Origin: Veillonellaceae bacterium | GTDB lineage: Bacteria; Bacillota; Negativicutes; Veillonellales; Veillonellaceae | DNA: 64,000 bases | Assembly: GCA_900766245.1 (NCBI GenBank) | Contig: CAAFUR010000011.1 | Location: 100,948-164,947, forward strand | Direction of reading: 5' to 3' | In this document: in pieces, positions 49,396 to 58,295 of the stretch | How the letters are laid out: the number at the start of each line of letters is the position of its first letter | How positions within the stretch are numbered: position 1 is the stretch's first letter | Notes under the pieces: generated by a model | Database searches by the model: none | Seen by the model: only the letters and a program-made list of their open reading frames with translations | What the model was told of the DNA's origin: nothing | Made by a program: the position numbers and the translations under genes

Positions 49396-50447
49396 AGCGT
49401 ATTGTAGTATTGTTGTTAGCCTTATTTACAACCATTTGTATGCTAGTTGGTTGTGGCACAGAAAATGCATCCCAAGGGAATACATCTTCTACGAGGGTTA
49501 TCACAGATATTGATGGAACGGAAGTGACGATTCCAAAAGATATCAAACAAGTGGCAGACTTATGGCATGCTAATAACCAAGTGGTATTGATGTTAGGGGG
49601 CGCAGATACACTAGTATCTACTACAAAAAATGTACAAGGATTGCCTTGGTTTGTAAAAGTGTATCCTAGAATTAAAGAGATTCCAGCTCCGGTAAAAGGT
49701 ACAGATGTACAAATGGAGGAAATTCAAAAATTAAATCCACAAGTGGTATTGGCTAGTAATAAGAACCAAATTGAAATGGCTCGCAAAGCGGGTCTTCCAG
49801 CAGTACGTGTGAATTTTACAGACTATGAAGGATTGCGAAAAACAGTGGCCATTACAGCCGATGTATTAGGTGGTAAAGCCATCAACATTAGTAAACAATA
49901 TCTAGCCTATTTAGATGGTAAGGTGAAATTAGCGGAAGAAAAAACTAAACATCTTAGTGATGCAGAACGGCCAACAGTGTTGCATATCGTAGGTGGAGAT
50001 AATCTATTAAAAGTAGATGGAGACAAAACGATTATCAATGAATGGATTCGTTATGCAGGTGGTAAGAATGCCATTATAGCAGCAGGTCCACAAATCGTAG
50101 TAACTATAGAAGAAATCATCAAAGCAGATCCAGATATTATCATCATCGGTGGTACACAAGCACAAAAAGGTATTGACCAAATGATGAATGACCCACAATG
50201 GGCTAGTTTAAAAGCTGTTAGAAATCATCGTGTATACCGCAATCCTGTAGGAACGTTCAACTGGGATCGATATAGTGCTGAATCAGCATTACAAATCTTA
50301 TGGGCAGGTCAAATCATTCAACCACAATTATTTGCGGATATTAACCTAGTGAAAGAAACACAAAAGTTCTATAAAGATTTCTTACATTTTGATTTATCTA
50401 GTGATGATGCAGAACGTATTATCCATGGTGAAAGTCCTGCAAATTAA
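49392..50447 (+). CDS. Iron/cobalamin-type ABC substrate-binding lipoprotein, copy 1
   Basis: A 351-aa binding protein of the FepB/BtuF (helical-backbone) family. The signal peptide ends in the lipobox MLVGC, followed by RVITDIDGTEVTIPKDIKQVAD and EEIIKADPDIIIIGG, typical of the family. Substrate may be a ferric siderophore, haem or corrinoid. The ATG at 49392 has a GGGGAG site. A close paralogue follows at 50509; the two share long, nearly identical stretches near their C-termini. Confidence 0.9.
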   Translation: MKRIVVLLLALFTTICMLVGCGTENASQGNTSSTRVITDIDGTEVTIPKDIKQVADLWHANNQVVLMLGGADTLVSTTKNVQGLPWFVKVYPRIKEIPAPVKGTDVQMEEIQKLNPQVVLASNKNQIEMARKAGLPAVRVNFTDYEGLRKTVAITADVLGGKAINISKQYLAYLDGKVKLAEEKTKHLSDAERPTVLHIVGGDNLLKVDGDKTIINEWIRYAGGKNAIIAAGPQIVVTIEEIIKADPDIIIIGGTQAQKGIDQMMNDPQWASLKAVRNHRVYRNPVGTFNWDRYSAESALQILWAGQIIQPQLFADINLVKETQKFYKDFLHFDLSSDDAERIIHGESPAN

Positions 50448-50508
50448 ATGTATAGACACGTGATTTTGAAGTAGTTAGTTTGTGTATGGAAGCTAGTTAG
50501 GAGACGTT

Positions 50509-51565
50509 ATGAAACGAATTATTACTATGCTCTTTGCATTGTTGATTTCCATTGGCTTGTTAGCCGGTTGTGGTACAGAAAATGCATCAAAAGGAGCAAC
50601 GCAAGAAGTACATACTATCACCGATATTGGTGGCACCCAAGTTCAATTACCAACACATGTGGAGCGGATTGCTGACTTATGGCCAGCGAATAATCAAGTT
50701 ATGTTGATGCTAGGTGGAGCAGATAAGTTAGTTGCTACTACACAATATGTACAAACATTACCTTGGTTCTCACATATTTATCCAAATATTAAAAATATTG
50801 CTGCACCAGATCGTTTTGGCTTTGATTTACAATTAGAAGAACTACAAAAAGTATCACCACAAGTGATTATTGTAAATAGTAAAAAACAAGCAGAACAAGT
50901 CCGTCAAGGTGGCTTTACAGCAGTGCATATGGAGTTTACCGACTATAAAAGACTTCGCAATGTAGTATCCATGACTGCCGATATTCTTGGTGGCAATGCG
51001 GTAGAGATTGCTAAGAGTTACAATGCGTATTTAGATAAAAATATTGCTTTAGCAGAAGAAAAAAACGAAAGCTTTAACTGATGCGGAACGTCCAAGAGTG
51101 ATGCATATTGCGACAGGTGAAAATTTACTAAAAGTAGATGGTACTAAAACAATTATTGATGAATGGATTCACTATGCTGGGGGTATTAATGCGATCGAAC
51201 AAAAAGGTCGTGGGCTTACACTAACCATGGAAGAAATCATCAAAGCGAACCCAGATATTATTATAGTGGGTGATGTGAACTCTAAAGCAGCTATTGAAAA
51301 AATTATGAATGATCCACAATGGAGTGGTATTAAAGCGGTTCAAATGGGGCGTGTATATAGTAATCCTGTAGGAACATTTAAGTGGGATCGATACAGTGCT
51401 GAATCAGCATTACAAATCTTATGGGCTGGTCACATCATCCAACCACAATTATTTGCGGATATTAACCTAGTGAAAGAAACACAAGATTTCTATAAAAACT
51501 TTATGCATTATGATTTATCTAACGTAGAGGCAGAGCGTATTATTGCTGGAGAAGGTCCACAATAG
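50509..51565 (+). pseudogene. Second iron/cobalamin-type binding lipoprotein, split by a frameshift in A7
   Basis: The first frame (50509-51081) has its own signal peptide with lipobox LLAGC and continues to AEEKNESFN-stop. The remainder (51098-51565) is in another frame. Reading GCA GAA GAA AAA ACG from 51052 with one A fewer restores AEEKTKALTDAERPRVMHIA, matching copy 1 (AEEKTKHLSDAERPTVLHIV). The run at 51059-51065 has seven A residues where six would keep the frame. Corrected length about 351 aa, the same as copy 1. It may be a pseudogene, a slippage-controlled gene or a sequencing error. Confidence 0.85.
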
Positions 51566-51603
51566 TGGCAATAGTAGCAAATAGTTCCGGTTGACTCTAT
51601 ATT

Positions 51604-51640
51604 AAAACCGTAGTAAAAGGACACTTTTACTACGGTTTTA
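51604..51640 (+). terminator. Terminator of the iron-type transporter genes
   Basis: CCGTAGTAAAAG (51608-51619) pairs with CTTTTACTACGG (51624-51635), with flanking A4/T4 extending the stem. Confidence 0.88.
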
Positions 51641-51786
51641 TTAGGTTTATTTTCACCGTGGCAAAATGGAAAGATAGAGCGAAGTCATAAGATTGATGGG
51701 GAGAGATTCTATACCAGAAAGTTTAGGGTTGTGTCACAAATGTTTGACTACTTCATAAATATTATATAAAAACTTAAATTTAAGTA

Positions 51787-51814
51787 TTGATTTCCTAACA
51801 TTTTGTGATATACT
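51787..51814 (+). promoter_or_regulatory. Promoter of the SemiSWEET gene
   Basis: TTGATT at 51787-51792, 16-bp spacer, TATACT at 51809-51814 with TGA in front of the -10. Confidence 0.65.
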
Positions 51815-51861
51815 ACTAAAATATTTAAGTTAATTGATCTTATAAGAGGGAAGATAATAGA

Positions 51862-52119
51862 ATGAGTGAAAAAAATTTAAAAATGTTAGGATGGCTTGGA
51901 ACATTCCTTTCAGTAATGATGTATGTGTCTTATGTTCCGCAAATCATGGGAAACTTGGATGGGAATAAAACATTTTTTCTTCAGCCTCTGGCAGCGACGA
52001 TTAACTGTATAATATGGACAAGTTACGGACTTTTAAAAGAAAAAAAGGACTATCCTTTGGCAGTAGCAAACTTGCCGGGAATTATCTTTGGATTGCTTGC
52101 AACCATTACGGCATTTTAA
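51862..52119 (+). CDS. SemiSWEET-type sugar transporter
   Basis: An 85-aa membrane protein with three helices, a single SWEET/PQ-loop repeat: YVPQIMGNL carries the PQ motif (about residues 29-37) and NCIIWTSYGLLK the conserved Asn-Trp helix. SemiSWEETs dimerise to move sugars across the membrane. Single gene with own promoter and terminator. Confidence 0.9.
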   Translation: MSEKNLKMLGWLGTFLSVMMYVSYVPQIMGNLDGNKTFFLQPLAATINCIIWTSYGLLKEKKDYPLAVANLPGIIFGLLATITAF

Positions 52120-52146
52120 ATAATCTCATTTTAAAGATGTATTGTG

Positions 52147-52190
52147 AAAAGCTCATTTGAATGATGATTAGTCATTTTAGTGAGCTTTTT
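52147..52190 (+). terminator. Terminator of the SemiSWEET gene
   Basis: AAAAGCTCA (52147-52155) pairs with TGAGCTTTTT (52181-52190), with an inner AATGA/TCATT stem. Confidence 0.8.
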
Positions 52191-52493
52191 TGTTATAATT
52201 ATTTTTCAAGATATAATTCTAACTTCTTCAATTTTAAAATATTATTTATTATGATTATTTTAATATGTAAAACTTTTGTATCACATCATATTGAAATGAT
52301 CTATTATACCAATTTAGTATAGCAACCCTATTTTTATGCATATTTACTATAGAAAATGAGGAAAACTAACATTTTTAGTGTATATATGTAGTAGGTGGTA
52401 TTTCCTATGGGGAGAGATTTATACCACATGTGGGAAAAATATAATAAAAATAGGTACTAAGTGGTGTTAAAGTGTTAAAAAAGTCCTGTTTTT
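52191..52493. other. AT-rich gap without a recognised feature
   Basis: About 300 bases between the SemiSWEET terminator and the next promoter. No ORF with a ribosome site and no strong hairpin was seen. Confidence 0.5.
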
Positions 52494-52522
52494 TTGACGT
52501 ATCTCCCAAAAAATGGTAAAAT
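52494..52522 (+). promoter_or_regulatory. Promoter of the 3D-domain protein gene
   Basis: TTGACG at 52494-52499, 17-bp spacer, TAAAAT at 52517-52522. Confidence 0.7.
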
Positions 52523-52552
52523 GTATAAGCATTTAGATATGAGGTGAACATC

Positions 52553-53356
52553 GTGAAAAAAATAACTCTCCTAGCGATTCTCCTGATGGTATGTACCATG
52601 GTGACAGCCTTGGCAACATCTGGACGTGGTGATCGCGGTAAAGAGGTAGAAGAGTTACAAGCGTTGTTAGTAGCCCAAGGCTATTTGCTTGATACAGCAG
52701 ATGGAGTGTTTGGGAATAATACAGAATACGCAGTACTCGTCTTTCAGAAAGAACACGGGTTAACTCCAGATGGTAGAGTAGGTAAAGAAACGATGCGTGC
52801 TTTACTAGAGAATCAAAAACAATTCGAGGGGCAACAAGCATCTCGAAATACCCGTAGTGTAGAAGTATCACGATTTGGTGATCGTGGTCGCAACATAGAA
52901 GAAGTACAACTTAAATTAGTAGATAGTGGATTTTCTCCTGGAGCTGTTGATGGTGTCTTTGGGAATGGAACTAAAGAAGCTTTAATACGTTTCCAGCGTC
53001 ATTATGGATTACCAGTGACAGGAACTATTGATAGTGCAACATGGTCAAAACTATCTATCAAACGAGGCAAACCAACCAGCTATAAAAAAACATTGGAAAT
53101 GGAAGCAAGTGCCTATTCAAGTTATGAATCTGGTACACATACAGCTAGAGGCAATGCGCTTCGCCGTGGGTATGTTTCGGTAGATCCTAATGTAATTCCA
53201 TTAGGAACAGAAGTGTATGTGGAAGGATATGGTTATGCTGTAGCGGATGATACAGGTGGTGCTATTATAGGGCATCGGATTGATTTGGCTATGGATAGCT
53301 ATAATGAGGCCATCCAATTTGGTCGTCGAACAGTAAAAGTATATATTTTAGATTAG
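52553..53356 (+). CDS. Exported cell-wall enzyme: two peptidoglycan-binding repeats plus 3D domain
   Basis: A 267-aa secreted protein. A signal peptide of about 24 residues precedes two PG_binding_1 repeats (about residues 29-85 and 105-165), each with GDRGxxVEELQ and DGVFGNxTxxAVxxFQ. The C-terminal 3D domain (about 175-267) has MEASAYSSYE, DPNVIPLGTEVYVEGYG and a VADDTGGAIIGHRIDLA segment bearing the Asp residues that name the domain. 3D-domain proteins such as YabE and MltA relatives act as lytic transglycosylases. GTG at 52553, eight bases after GAGG, is preferred to GTG at 52544. Confidence 0.88.
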   Translation: MKKITLLAILLMVCTMVTALATSGRGDRGKEVEELQALLVAQGYLLDTADGVFGNNTEYAVLVFQKEHGLTPDGRVGKETMRALLENQKQFEGQQASRNTRSVEVSRFGDRGRNIEEVQLKLVDSGFSPGAVDGVFGNGTKEALIRFQRHYGLPVTGTIDSATWSKLSIKRGKPTSYKKTLEMEASAYSSYESGTHTARGNALRRGYVSVDPNVIPLGTEVYVEGYGYAVADDTGGAIIGHRIDLAMDSYNEAIQFGRRTVKVYILD

Positions 53357-53464
53357 AGAAGTCATTGATTTGTTGTAAAACAGAAAGAACATCTAATTGC
53401 AAACGTGTTATTACACAAAAATAAAGAGGTAGGAACTAGAGTAATTTAGTTGTTACTAATATAG

Positions 53465-53497
53465 AGGATAGCTGATTCAGAGAATTGGCTATCCTTT
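53465..53497 (+). terminator. Terminator of the 3D-domain gene
   Basis: AGGATAGC (53465-53472) pairs with GCTATCCT (53488-53495). Its trailing T residues are part of the next promoter's -35. Confidence 0.75.
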
Positions 53498-53523
53498 GTT
53501 TTATGGGTTCCCTATGCTATAAT
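53495..53523 (+). promoter_or_regulatory. Promoter of the TerC-family gene
   Basis: TTTGTT at 53495-53500, 17-bp spacer, TATAAT at 53518-53523. No yybP-ykoY manganese riboswitch, common before terC genes, is present in the short leader. Confidence 0.6.
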
Positions 53524-53559
53524 AAAATGTATTCTAAGTAGTAAATATAGGAGGATATG

Positions 53560-54219
53560 GTGGATATTACATCAACACAAGGGTTATTAGCAATTTTACA
53601 AATTATTATTATTGATATATTATTGGCTGGCGATAATGCTATCGTTATTGGTATGGCAGCTAAAAACTTGCCGGAACATTTGCGTAAACGTGCTATTTTC
53701 TGGGGCACAGCAGGGGCAATTGTTTTGCGTCTAGTGATGGCCATTTTGTTTATTGAAGCTTTAGATAATATTCCTGCATTACGCATTGTTGGTGGGATTA
53801 TGTTGCTTTGGATTGGCTATTCCTTATTGAAAGATGGCGATAATGAACACAATATTGAAGCAAAAGATAATATCTGGGGTGCTATTGCAACAATCATCAT
53901 TGCCGATGGTGTCATGGGAATTGATAATGTATTAGGTGTTGTAGCAGCAGCAGAAGGCCATTTTGGTCTTGTTGTAGCAGGTATGCTTGTGACAGTGCCA
54001 ATCATTGTTTGGGGCAGTACCATCTTTGTAAAACTAATCGATAAATTCCCTGTTATTCTATACGCAGGTGGCGGTATCTTAGGTTGGGTATCTGCTAGCA
54101 TGATTCAACACGATCCAATGGCAGCACCATATATTGAACCATATAGTTTACCATTCCATGTTGGATGTGTCGTATTGGTATTAGGAGCAGCGATCATTCG
54201 CAATCGTTTAGTGAAATAA
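53560..54219 (+). CDS. TerC-family integral membrane protein (YjbE type)
   Basis: A 219-aa protein with about seven membrane helices and two repeated acidic motifs in helices: DILLAGDNAIVIGMA near residue 20 and IADGVMGIDNVLGVVAA near residue 118. Relatives in Bacillus help manganese export to secreted enzymes; this role is inference here. GTG at 53560 has AGGAGG five bases upstream; the ATG at 53557 would have only two. Confidence 0.85.
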   Translation: MDITSTQGLLAILQIIIIDILLAGDNAIVIGMAAKNLPEHLRKRAIFWGTAGAIVLRLVMAILFIEALDNIPALRIVGGIMLLWIGYSLLKDGDNEHNIEAKDNIWGAIATIIIADGVMGIDNVLGVVAAAEGHFGLVVAGMLVTVPIIVWGSTIFVKLIDKFPVILYAGGGILGWVSASMIQHDPMAAPYIEPYSLPFHVGCVVLVLGAAIIRNRLVK

Positions 54220-54298
54220 ACTAGTATTGGTGAAAGTAACAGCTCAATGTACTAGAACATAAGGCATACTAGTTTTGAAAAAGAAGTGTAATACATAG

Positions 54299-54337
54299 GC
54301 ATACAGTCTCTATGATGGAGGTTGTATGCTTTTTCTT
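54299..54337 (+). terminator. Terminator of the TerC-family gene
   Basis: GCATACA (54299-54305) pairs with TGTATGC (54323-54329), followed by TTTTTC and more T residues. Confidence 0.8.
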
Positions 54338-54420
54338 TTTTGAGATGAGCAGGTTATAGAATACAATGAGTTGCTTTCACTAGCAATGATGTAAGGAGTC
54401 GTGTAAAGAACATATAAAAA

Positions 54421-54429
54421 TGATATAAT
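54421..54429 (+). promoter_or_regulatory. Extended -10 promoter of the RlmD-type gene
   Basis: TGATATAAT, 52 bases before the start codon; -35 weak. Confidence 0.5.
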
Positions 54430-54480
54430 AAAAAGACATACATTGATACAAATGATTACATTGTGTATAAGGATATATAG

Positions 54481-55866
54481 ATGAGTGAGAAGAAGAAACA
54501 ACAGAAAGCACCGGTGTGCGTTGGACATACATATACGATAGAGATTCACGGCACCGGCAGTAGTGGCGAAGGGGTAGGCAGATACGAAGGGTTTACAGTA
54601 TTTGTGCCCTATGCTTTACCGAATGAAACGGTACAAGTGAAGATTACCATAGTCAAAAAGAATTATGCCGTAGGAGATATTGTAGAGGTGCTCACACCAT
54701 CTGCAGAGCGAGTGGCCCCACAATGTGAGGTATACGGCAATTGTGGGGGCTGCCAATTACAACATGCGTCCTATACAGAACAATTACGACTAAAAACAGA
54801 ATCTGTGAAAGCCGTTATCGAACGGATTGCTAAATGTGACCCAGAGTTAGTATTACCTTGCATAGGCCCAGAGCAGCCTTGGCGGTATCGCAATAAAATG
54901 CAAATGCCTGTAGGTGGCACCGTAGACAAAATTCGCATGGGATTTTATCAAAAGGGATCCCATAGCATCATTAACCATGAACATTGCCCGATTCAAGATG
55001 TGGGCAATGATGAGATTCGTAAAGTTTGTTACGAGGCTATGAATGAATTAGGTATCGAGCCTTATGATGAGCATACCGAAAGAGGTGTGATTCGTCATGT
55101 TATAGGGCGTATTGGCAAAGACGAATGGATGGTTATTCTCGTAAGCCGTATAACTAGTATTCCGCAGGAGCAAGAATTAGTGAATCAGATTGTACAGGCT
55201 TTACCACAAGTGACATCCATCGTAGTGAATCACAATCCGAAACAAACGAATGTGATCTTAGGACCTACGAATCGTACCATTTATGGAAAAGACCAAATTA
55301 CAGATTATATCAAAGATTTATCTTTTCAGTTGTCACCGCATTCCTTCTTTCAAGTGAATCCAGAACAAACCACGGTACTCTATGATACAGCTTTGGAATT
55401 TGCGGACTTGAAAGACCATGAAACGGTGATAGATGCGTATTGTGGAACAGGAACTATTTCTTTGTTCTTGGCTCACAAAGCAAAACATGTCATTGGAATT
55501 GAAATCGTTGAGCCTGCCATCAAAGATGCGAAAAAGAATGCAGAAAGAAATGGATACGATAATACAGAATTTATCGTAGGCGATGCAGCGGTGGAAATGC
55601 CTAAGTTGTATAAACAAGGCATTAAGCCAGATGTGATTGTATTTGATCCTATCCGCGCAGGCTGTAAAGAAGATGTATTACATGCTGCCGTTGGGATGGG
55701 ACCAGAACGGATAGTGTACGTGTCTTGTAACCCATCCTCCATGGCACGAGATATAGAAATACTGACGAAACAAGGCTACCAATTGGTGAAAGTCCAACCT
55801 GTGGATATGTTCCCGCAGACGTATCATGTTGAGTGTGTAAGTTTGTTGACTAAAGTACAGAAGTAA
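54481..55866 (+). CDS. rlmD: 23S rRNA (uracil-C5)-methyltransferase, RlmD/RlmCD type
   Basis: A 461-aa SAM-dependent enzyme that makes 5-methyluridine in 23S rRNA. An N-terminal TRAM domain (EGVGRYEGFTVFVPYALPNE) precedes an iron-sulfur cluster site CEVYGNCGGCQLQHASY (about residues 82-98). The catalytic domain has SFFQVNPEQT, DAYCGTGTISL, DPIRAGCK and VYVSCNPSSMARD with the nucleophilic Cys. Firmicutes often have one enzyme for two sites, so the exact position is open. It belongs to the same superfamily as tRNA m5U54 TrmA. Confidence 0.92.
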   Translation: MSEKKKQQKAPVCVGHTYTIEIHGTGSSGEGVGRYEGFTVFVPYALPNETVQVKITIVKKNYAVGDIVEVLTPSAERVAPQCEVYGNCGGCQLQHASYTEQLRLKTESVKAVIERIAKCDPELVLPCIGPEQPWRYRNKMQMPVGGTVDKIRMGFYQKGSHSIINHEHCPIQDVGNDEIRKVCYEAMNELGIEPYDEHTERGVIRHVIGRIGKDEWMVILVSRITSIPQEQELVNQIVQALPQVTSIVVNHNPKQTNVILGPTNRTIYGKDQITDYIKDLSFQLSPHSFFQVNPEQTTVLYDTALEFADLKDHETVIDAYCGTGTISLFLAHKAKHVIGIEIVEPAIKDAKKNAERNGYDNTEFIVGDAAVEMPKLYKQGIKPDVIVFDPIRAGCKEDVLHAAVGMGPERIVYVSCNPSSMARDIEILTKQGYQLVKVQPVDMFPQTYHVECVSLLTKVQK

Positions 55867-55890
55867 AAGTGTGTCAAAGGTTAGTAAATA

Positions 55891-55992
55891 TAGGGATTTC
55901 GAAGAGTTGATGTATCCCTAAATAGAGATGGAAGATAGCCTGGAAGTAACAGAAAATCAGGAGATTTTTGAAGGTTGTCTAGACAAGGCTAT
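55891..55992 (+). other. Paired hairpins downstream of rlmD
   Basis: TAGGGAT (55891-55897) pairs with ATCCCTA (55914-55920). Next, ATAGCCT (55935-55941) pairs with AGGCTAT (55986-55992) around an inner AAAATC/GATTTT stem. Neither is followed by a T-run. Also holds the 12-bp palindrome TTGTCTAGACAA near 55975. Could be weak termination or a small RNA; nothing recognised. Confidence 0.35.
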
Positions 55993-56104
55993 GAAGTAGG
56001 TTGTATCGAAAAAATGTTGATATGCTTTTTTATAGGGGTTGACATACATACTATCGGAATTTTTGTTTCATTGATTATTTTGCTAAATGAGGATTTTATT
56101 ATAC

Positions 56105-56113
56105 TGGTATAAT
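56105..56113 (+). promoter_or_regulatory. Extended -10 promoter of the RuvC-like/kinase operon
   Basis: TGGTATAAT, 49 bases before the first start codon; no good -35. Confidence 0.55.
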
Positions 56114-56161
56114 AAAGTATGTCTATATCAGTGATAAAATAATTTGAGGAGATGTAAAGCT

Positions 56162-56599
56162 ATGATAAGCCTTGGTATCGCAATAAAGAAAAATGAGTTA
56201 TGGTATTCTGTTGTTGATGGATCAAATATGGAGTCTGCTGTTCTTTTGGAAACTGGAAAGCAAAGTTTTCAAATAGGTGCACATACAGGGAGATTGATGA
56301 TGAATTTTCATAATATCTTTACTGAATTAATTACAAAATTTCACCCTGATACTATTGTATATAAGCTATCTTTAAATGTTAATATGAAGCAGATACCTTA
56401 TATGCACTTTTCAATTGGAGTTTTACATTTGTTGTGTATTCAAAAGAATATAGCTGTTACTGAAAGAAGCAATCAGTGGATTACAGCGGGGAAGAGAGTA
56501 AAAATAATAAATTGTACGGAGCATTTTTCAGATATGCGTTTTAGAACTGATGAAGAAATGCAAGCTACATTAATTGCGTGGTTTGAGATTGGGCAGTAA
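56162..56599 (+). CDS. RNase H/RuvC-like 145-aa protein, unknown function
   Basis: The start ISLGIAIKKNELWYSVVDG, then a long helix containing LITKFHPDTIVYKLSL, looks like an RNase H/RuvC-type fold. The acidic residue expected in the first strand is missing, so nuclease activity is doubtful. It has very low GC content. The ATG at 56162 lies ten bases after GAGGAG. The kinase gene starts one base after its stop. I do not recognise a named family; the fold assignment is a guess from the strand pattern. Confidence 0.5.
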   Translation: MISLGIAIKKNELWYSVVDGSNMESAVLLETGKQSFQIGAHTGRLMMNFHNIFTELITKFHPDTIVYKLSLNVNMKQIPYMHFSIGVLHLLCIQKNIAVTERSNQWITAGKRVKIINCTEHFSDMRFRTDEEMQATLIAWFEIGQ

Positions 56600-56600
56600 T

Positions 56601-57638
56601 ATGAATATTAAAAATGATTATTCTGGTGAAGAAATTGGAAAATATAAACTAATAGCTAAGTTGGGGAATGGTGGATTTGGTGCAGTTTATAAAGCTGTAG
56701 ATAGAGTTTTAAATGCGGAAAAGGCTATTAAAATATTGGAAGTTTCAGATCCTAGAAAAGCATATGAACTTTTTAATGAAGCAGCAATCCCATATGAATG
56801 TCGGCATAACAATATTATTAGAATAAATAGTGGTGAGTTGCTCAACTTCAATTCTGAACTGGTTTTTGTTGTGGATATGGAATTAGCAAACGGAACCTCA
56901 CTTGAAAGTCTACTTCGAAATAGATTCATTCCTATTGCTGAGAGTATATATTATATTAAGAATATCTTGTTTGCAGTTGAATTTTCTCATTTAAAAGGTA
57001 TCATACATAGAGATATAAAACCTGCAAATATTTTGCTTGATAACGGTATTCCTAAATTGTCAGATTTTGGTTTATCAACGGCATTAGGTGATTTAATTAT
57101 TCCGTGGAAATGGTATATAACTCATGCGGCCCCAGAAACATTTGGAAGTGATTCGGTTGCAACAGTAGAAACAGATATTTTTGCCTTAGGTATGACGATG
57201 TTCAGGATGGTAAATAATATATCAAACTGGAATTTGTTTTTACAAAATATAAATAACGTTGCAAGCTTTATAAAAACGGGAAAATTAATAGGAAAAATAC
57301 CGCAAGCACCCTATGTTCCATTAAAAATTCAGAAGATAATTAAGAAGGCATGCAACCCTTCACCTGAAAAAAGATATCATAGTGCTACAGAGATGAGAAA
57401 TTCTCTTGAGAAAATACACTTTTTATATAATTGGTCTATGTGTGATACTTATCATTGGATAGGGCTGTCTAATGAATTGCCAAAGAAAGATATTTTTTTA
57501 GAAATGAAAAGAAAAAGTATAGATGTTGTAGTTAAAAATAATGGCAGACGTTCTTCTAGTGACAGTAAAAATTTTTTCACTTTAGAAGAAGCTAGGGCTT
57601 ATTTATTTGAATATATAAGGTCAACGACTATACAATAA
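56601..57638 (+). CDS. Hanks-type Ser/Thr protein kinase, accessory
   Basis: A 345-aa protein with a complete eukaryotic-like kinase domain in residues about 14-275: glycine loop LGNGGFGAVYKA, Lys in AEKAIKILE, catalytic loop HRDIKPANILL, DFG in SDFGLST, and APE. It has no membrane helix or PASTA repeats, so it is not the cell-wall PknB/PrkC type. About 70 C-terminal residues are unlike known domains. Very AT-rich compared with flanking genes. It is coupled to the 145-aa protein upstream, which may be its substrate, regulator or effector. Confidence 0.85.
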   Translation: MNIKNDYSGEEIGKYKLIAKLGNGGFGAVYKAVDRVLNAEKAIKILEVSDPRKAYELFNEAAIPYECRHNNIIRINSGELLNFNSELVFVVDMELANGTSLESLLRNRFIPIAESIYYIKNILFAVEFSHLKGIIHRDIKPANILLDNGIPKLSDFGLSTALGDLIIPWKWYITHAAPETFGSDSVATVETDIFALGMTMFRMVNNISNWNLFLQNINNVASFIKTGKLIGKIPQAPYVPLKIQKIIKKACNPSPEKRYHSATEMRNSLEKIHFLYNWSMCDTYHWIGLSNELPKKDIFLEMKRKSIDVVVKNNGRRSSSDSKNFFTLEEARAYLFEYIRSTTIQ

Positions 57639-58295
57639 AATGTCTGGATTAAGGTATATATTTTATGTCATCAAAAGTGTACATTTATATTGATATTTAC
57701 ACCCCTTTCATAGTAAATATTACGGGAATTACCAGTGTTATATCCTTCGATCAAGTACTTTTTAATAACATAAGAAATCTGTTAGATTTTCTTAAAAAAC
57801 TAGATTAATTATTTTTGAATCAATATAGATTGATTCATTAATAAGATTATTTACCTGTAGTGCGTTTAATAAATGGGGCTTAGTATTAGTTACGAGAAAT
57901 GAACTTTCTTTCAGTGATTTATATTTGACACTTAAATCTTAAAAGAAGTTTAGTTTTTTCAATACTAACTAAACATGTTTACACAAAATATTTTATACTG
58001 CTACAGAAAACATATGAAGCTCTAGTCGTAAATTGGAAATGTTGGATACATTACTAACAGAACATACAATTTATGACGATATGTGAGATTTCAAGATAAA
58101 AAATAAACGAAGAATAAGAGGTTTGACTTACAATTTAAGAGAAAAAAGGTTAAAAAAGATTACAAATAAAATAAAAAAGTTTGCTTTGGCAAATGAAATG
58201 CAGTAGAATGCAATTAAGATATTAAATATCTACGTAAACTGCTCGTTTATGGGCTTTAACATAAATGTATATATTTTAGATAAAGGAGGGGTAGT
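57639..58295. other. AT-rich noncoding stretch after the kinase gene
   Basis: About 650 bases of very AT-rich DNA with no ORF led by a ribosome site. A possible promoter for the following stress peptide is TTTGCT at 58180-58185, 18-bp spacer, TAGAAT at 58204-58209. Decayed genes of the same island may lie here, but I cannot show any. Confidence 0.45.

Noticed and set aside
53357..53559. yybP-ykoY manganese riboswitch before the TerC-family gene
   Set aside because: The gap contains a terminator and a simple promoter with a short leader; none of the conserved riboswitch segments is present.
54310..54549. 79-codon hydrophobic minus-strand ORF before rlmD
   Set aside because: It overlaps the terC terminator and the rlmD promoter and start, and has no ribosome site.
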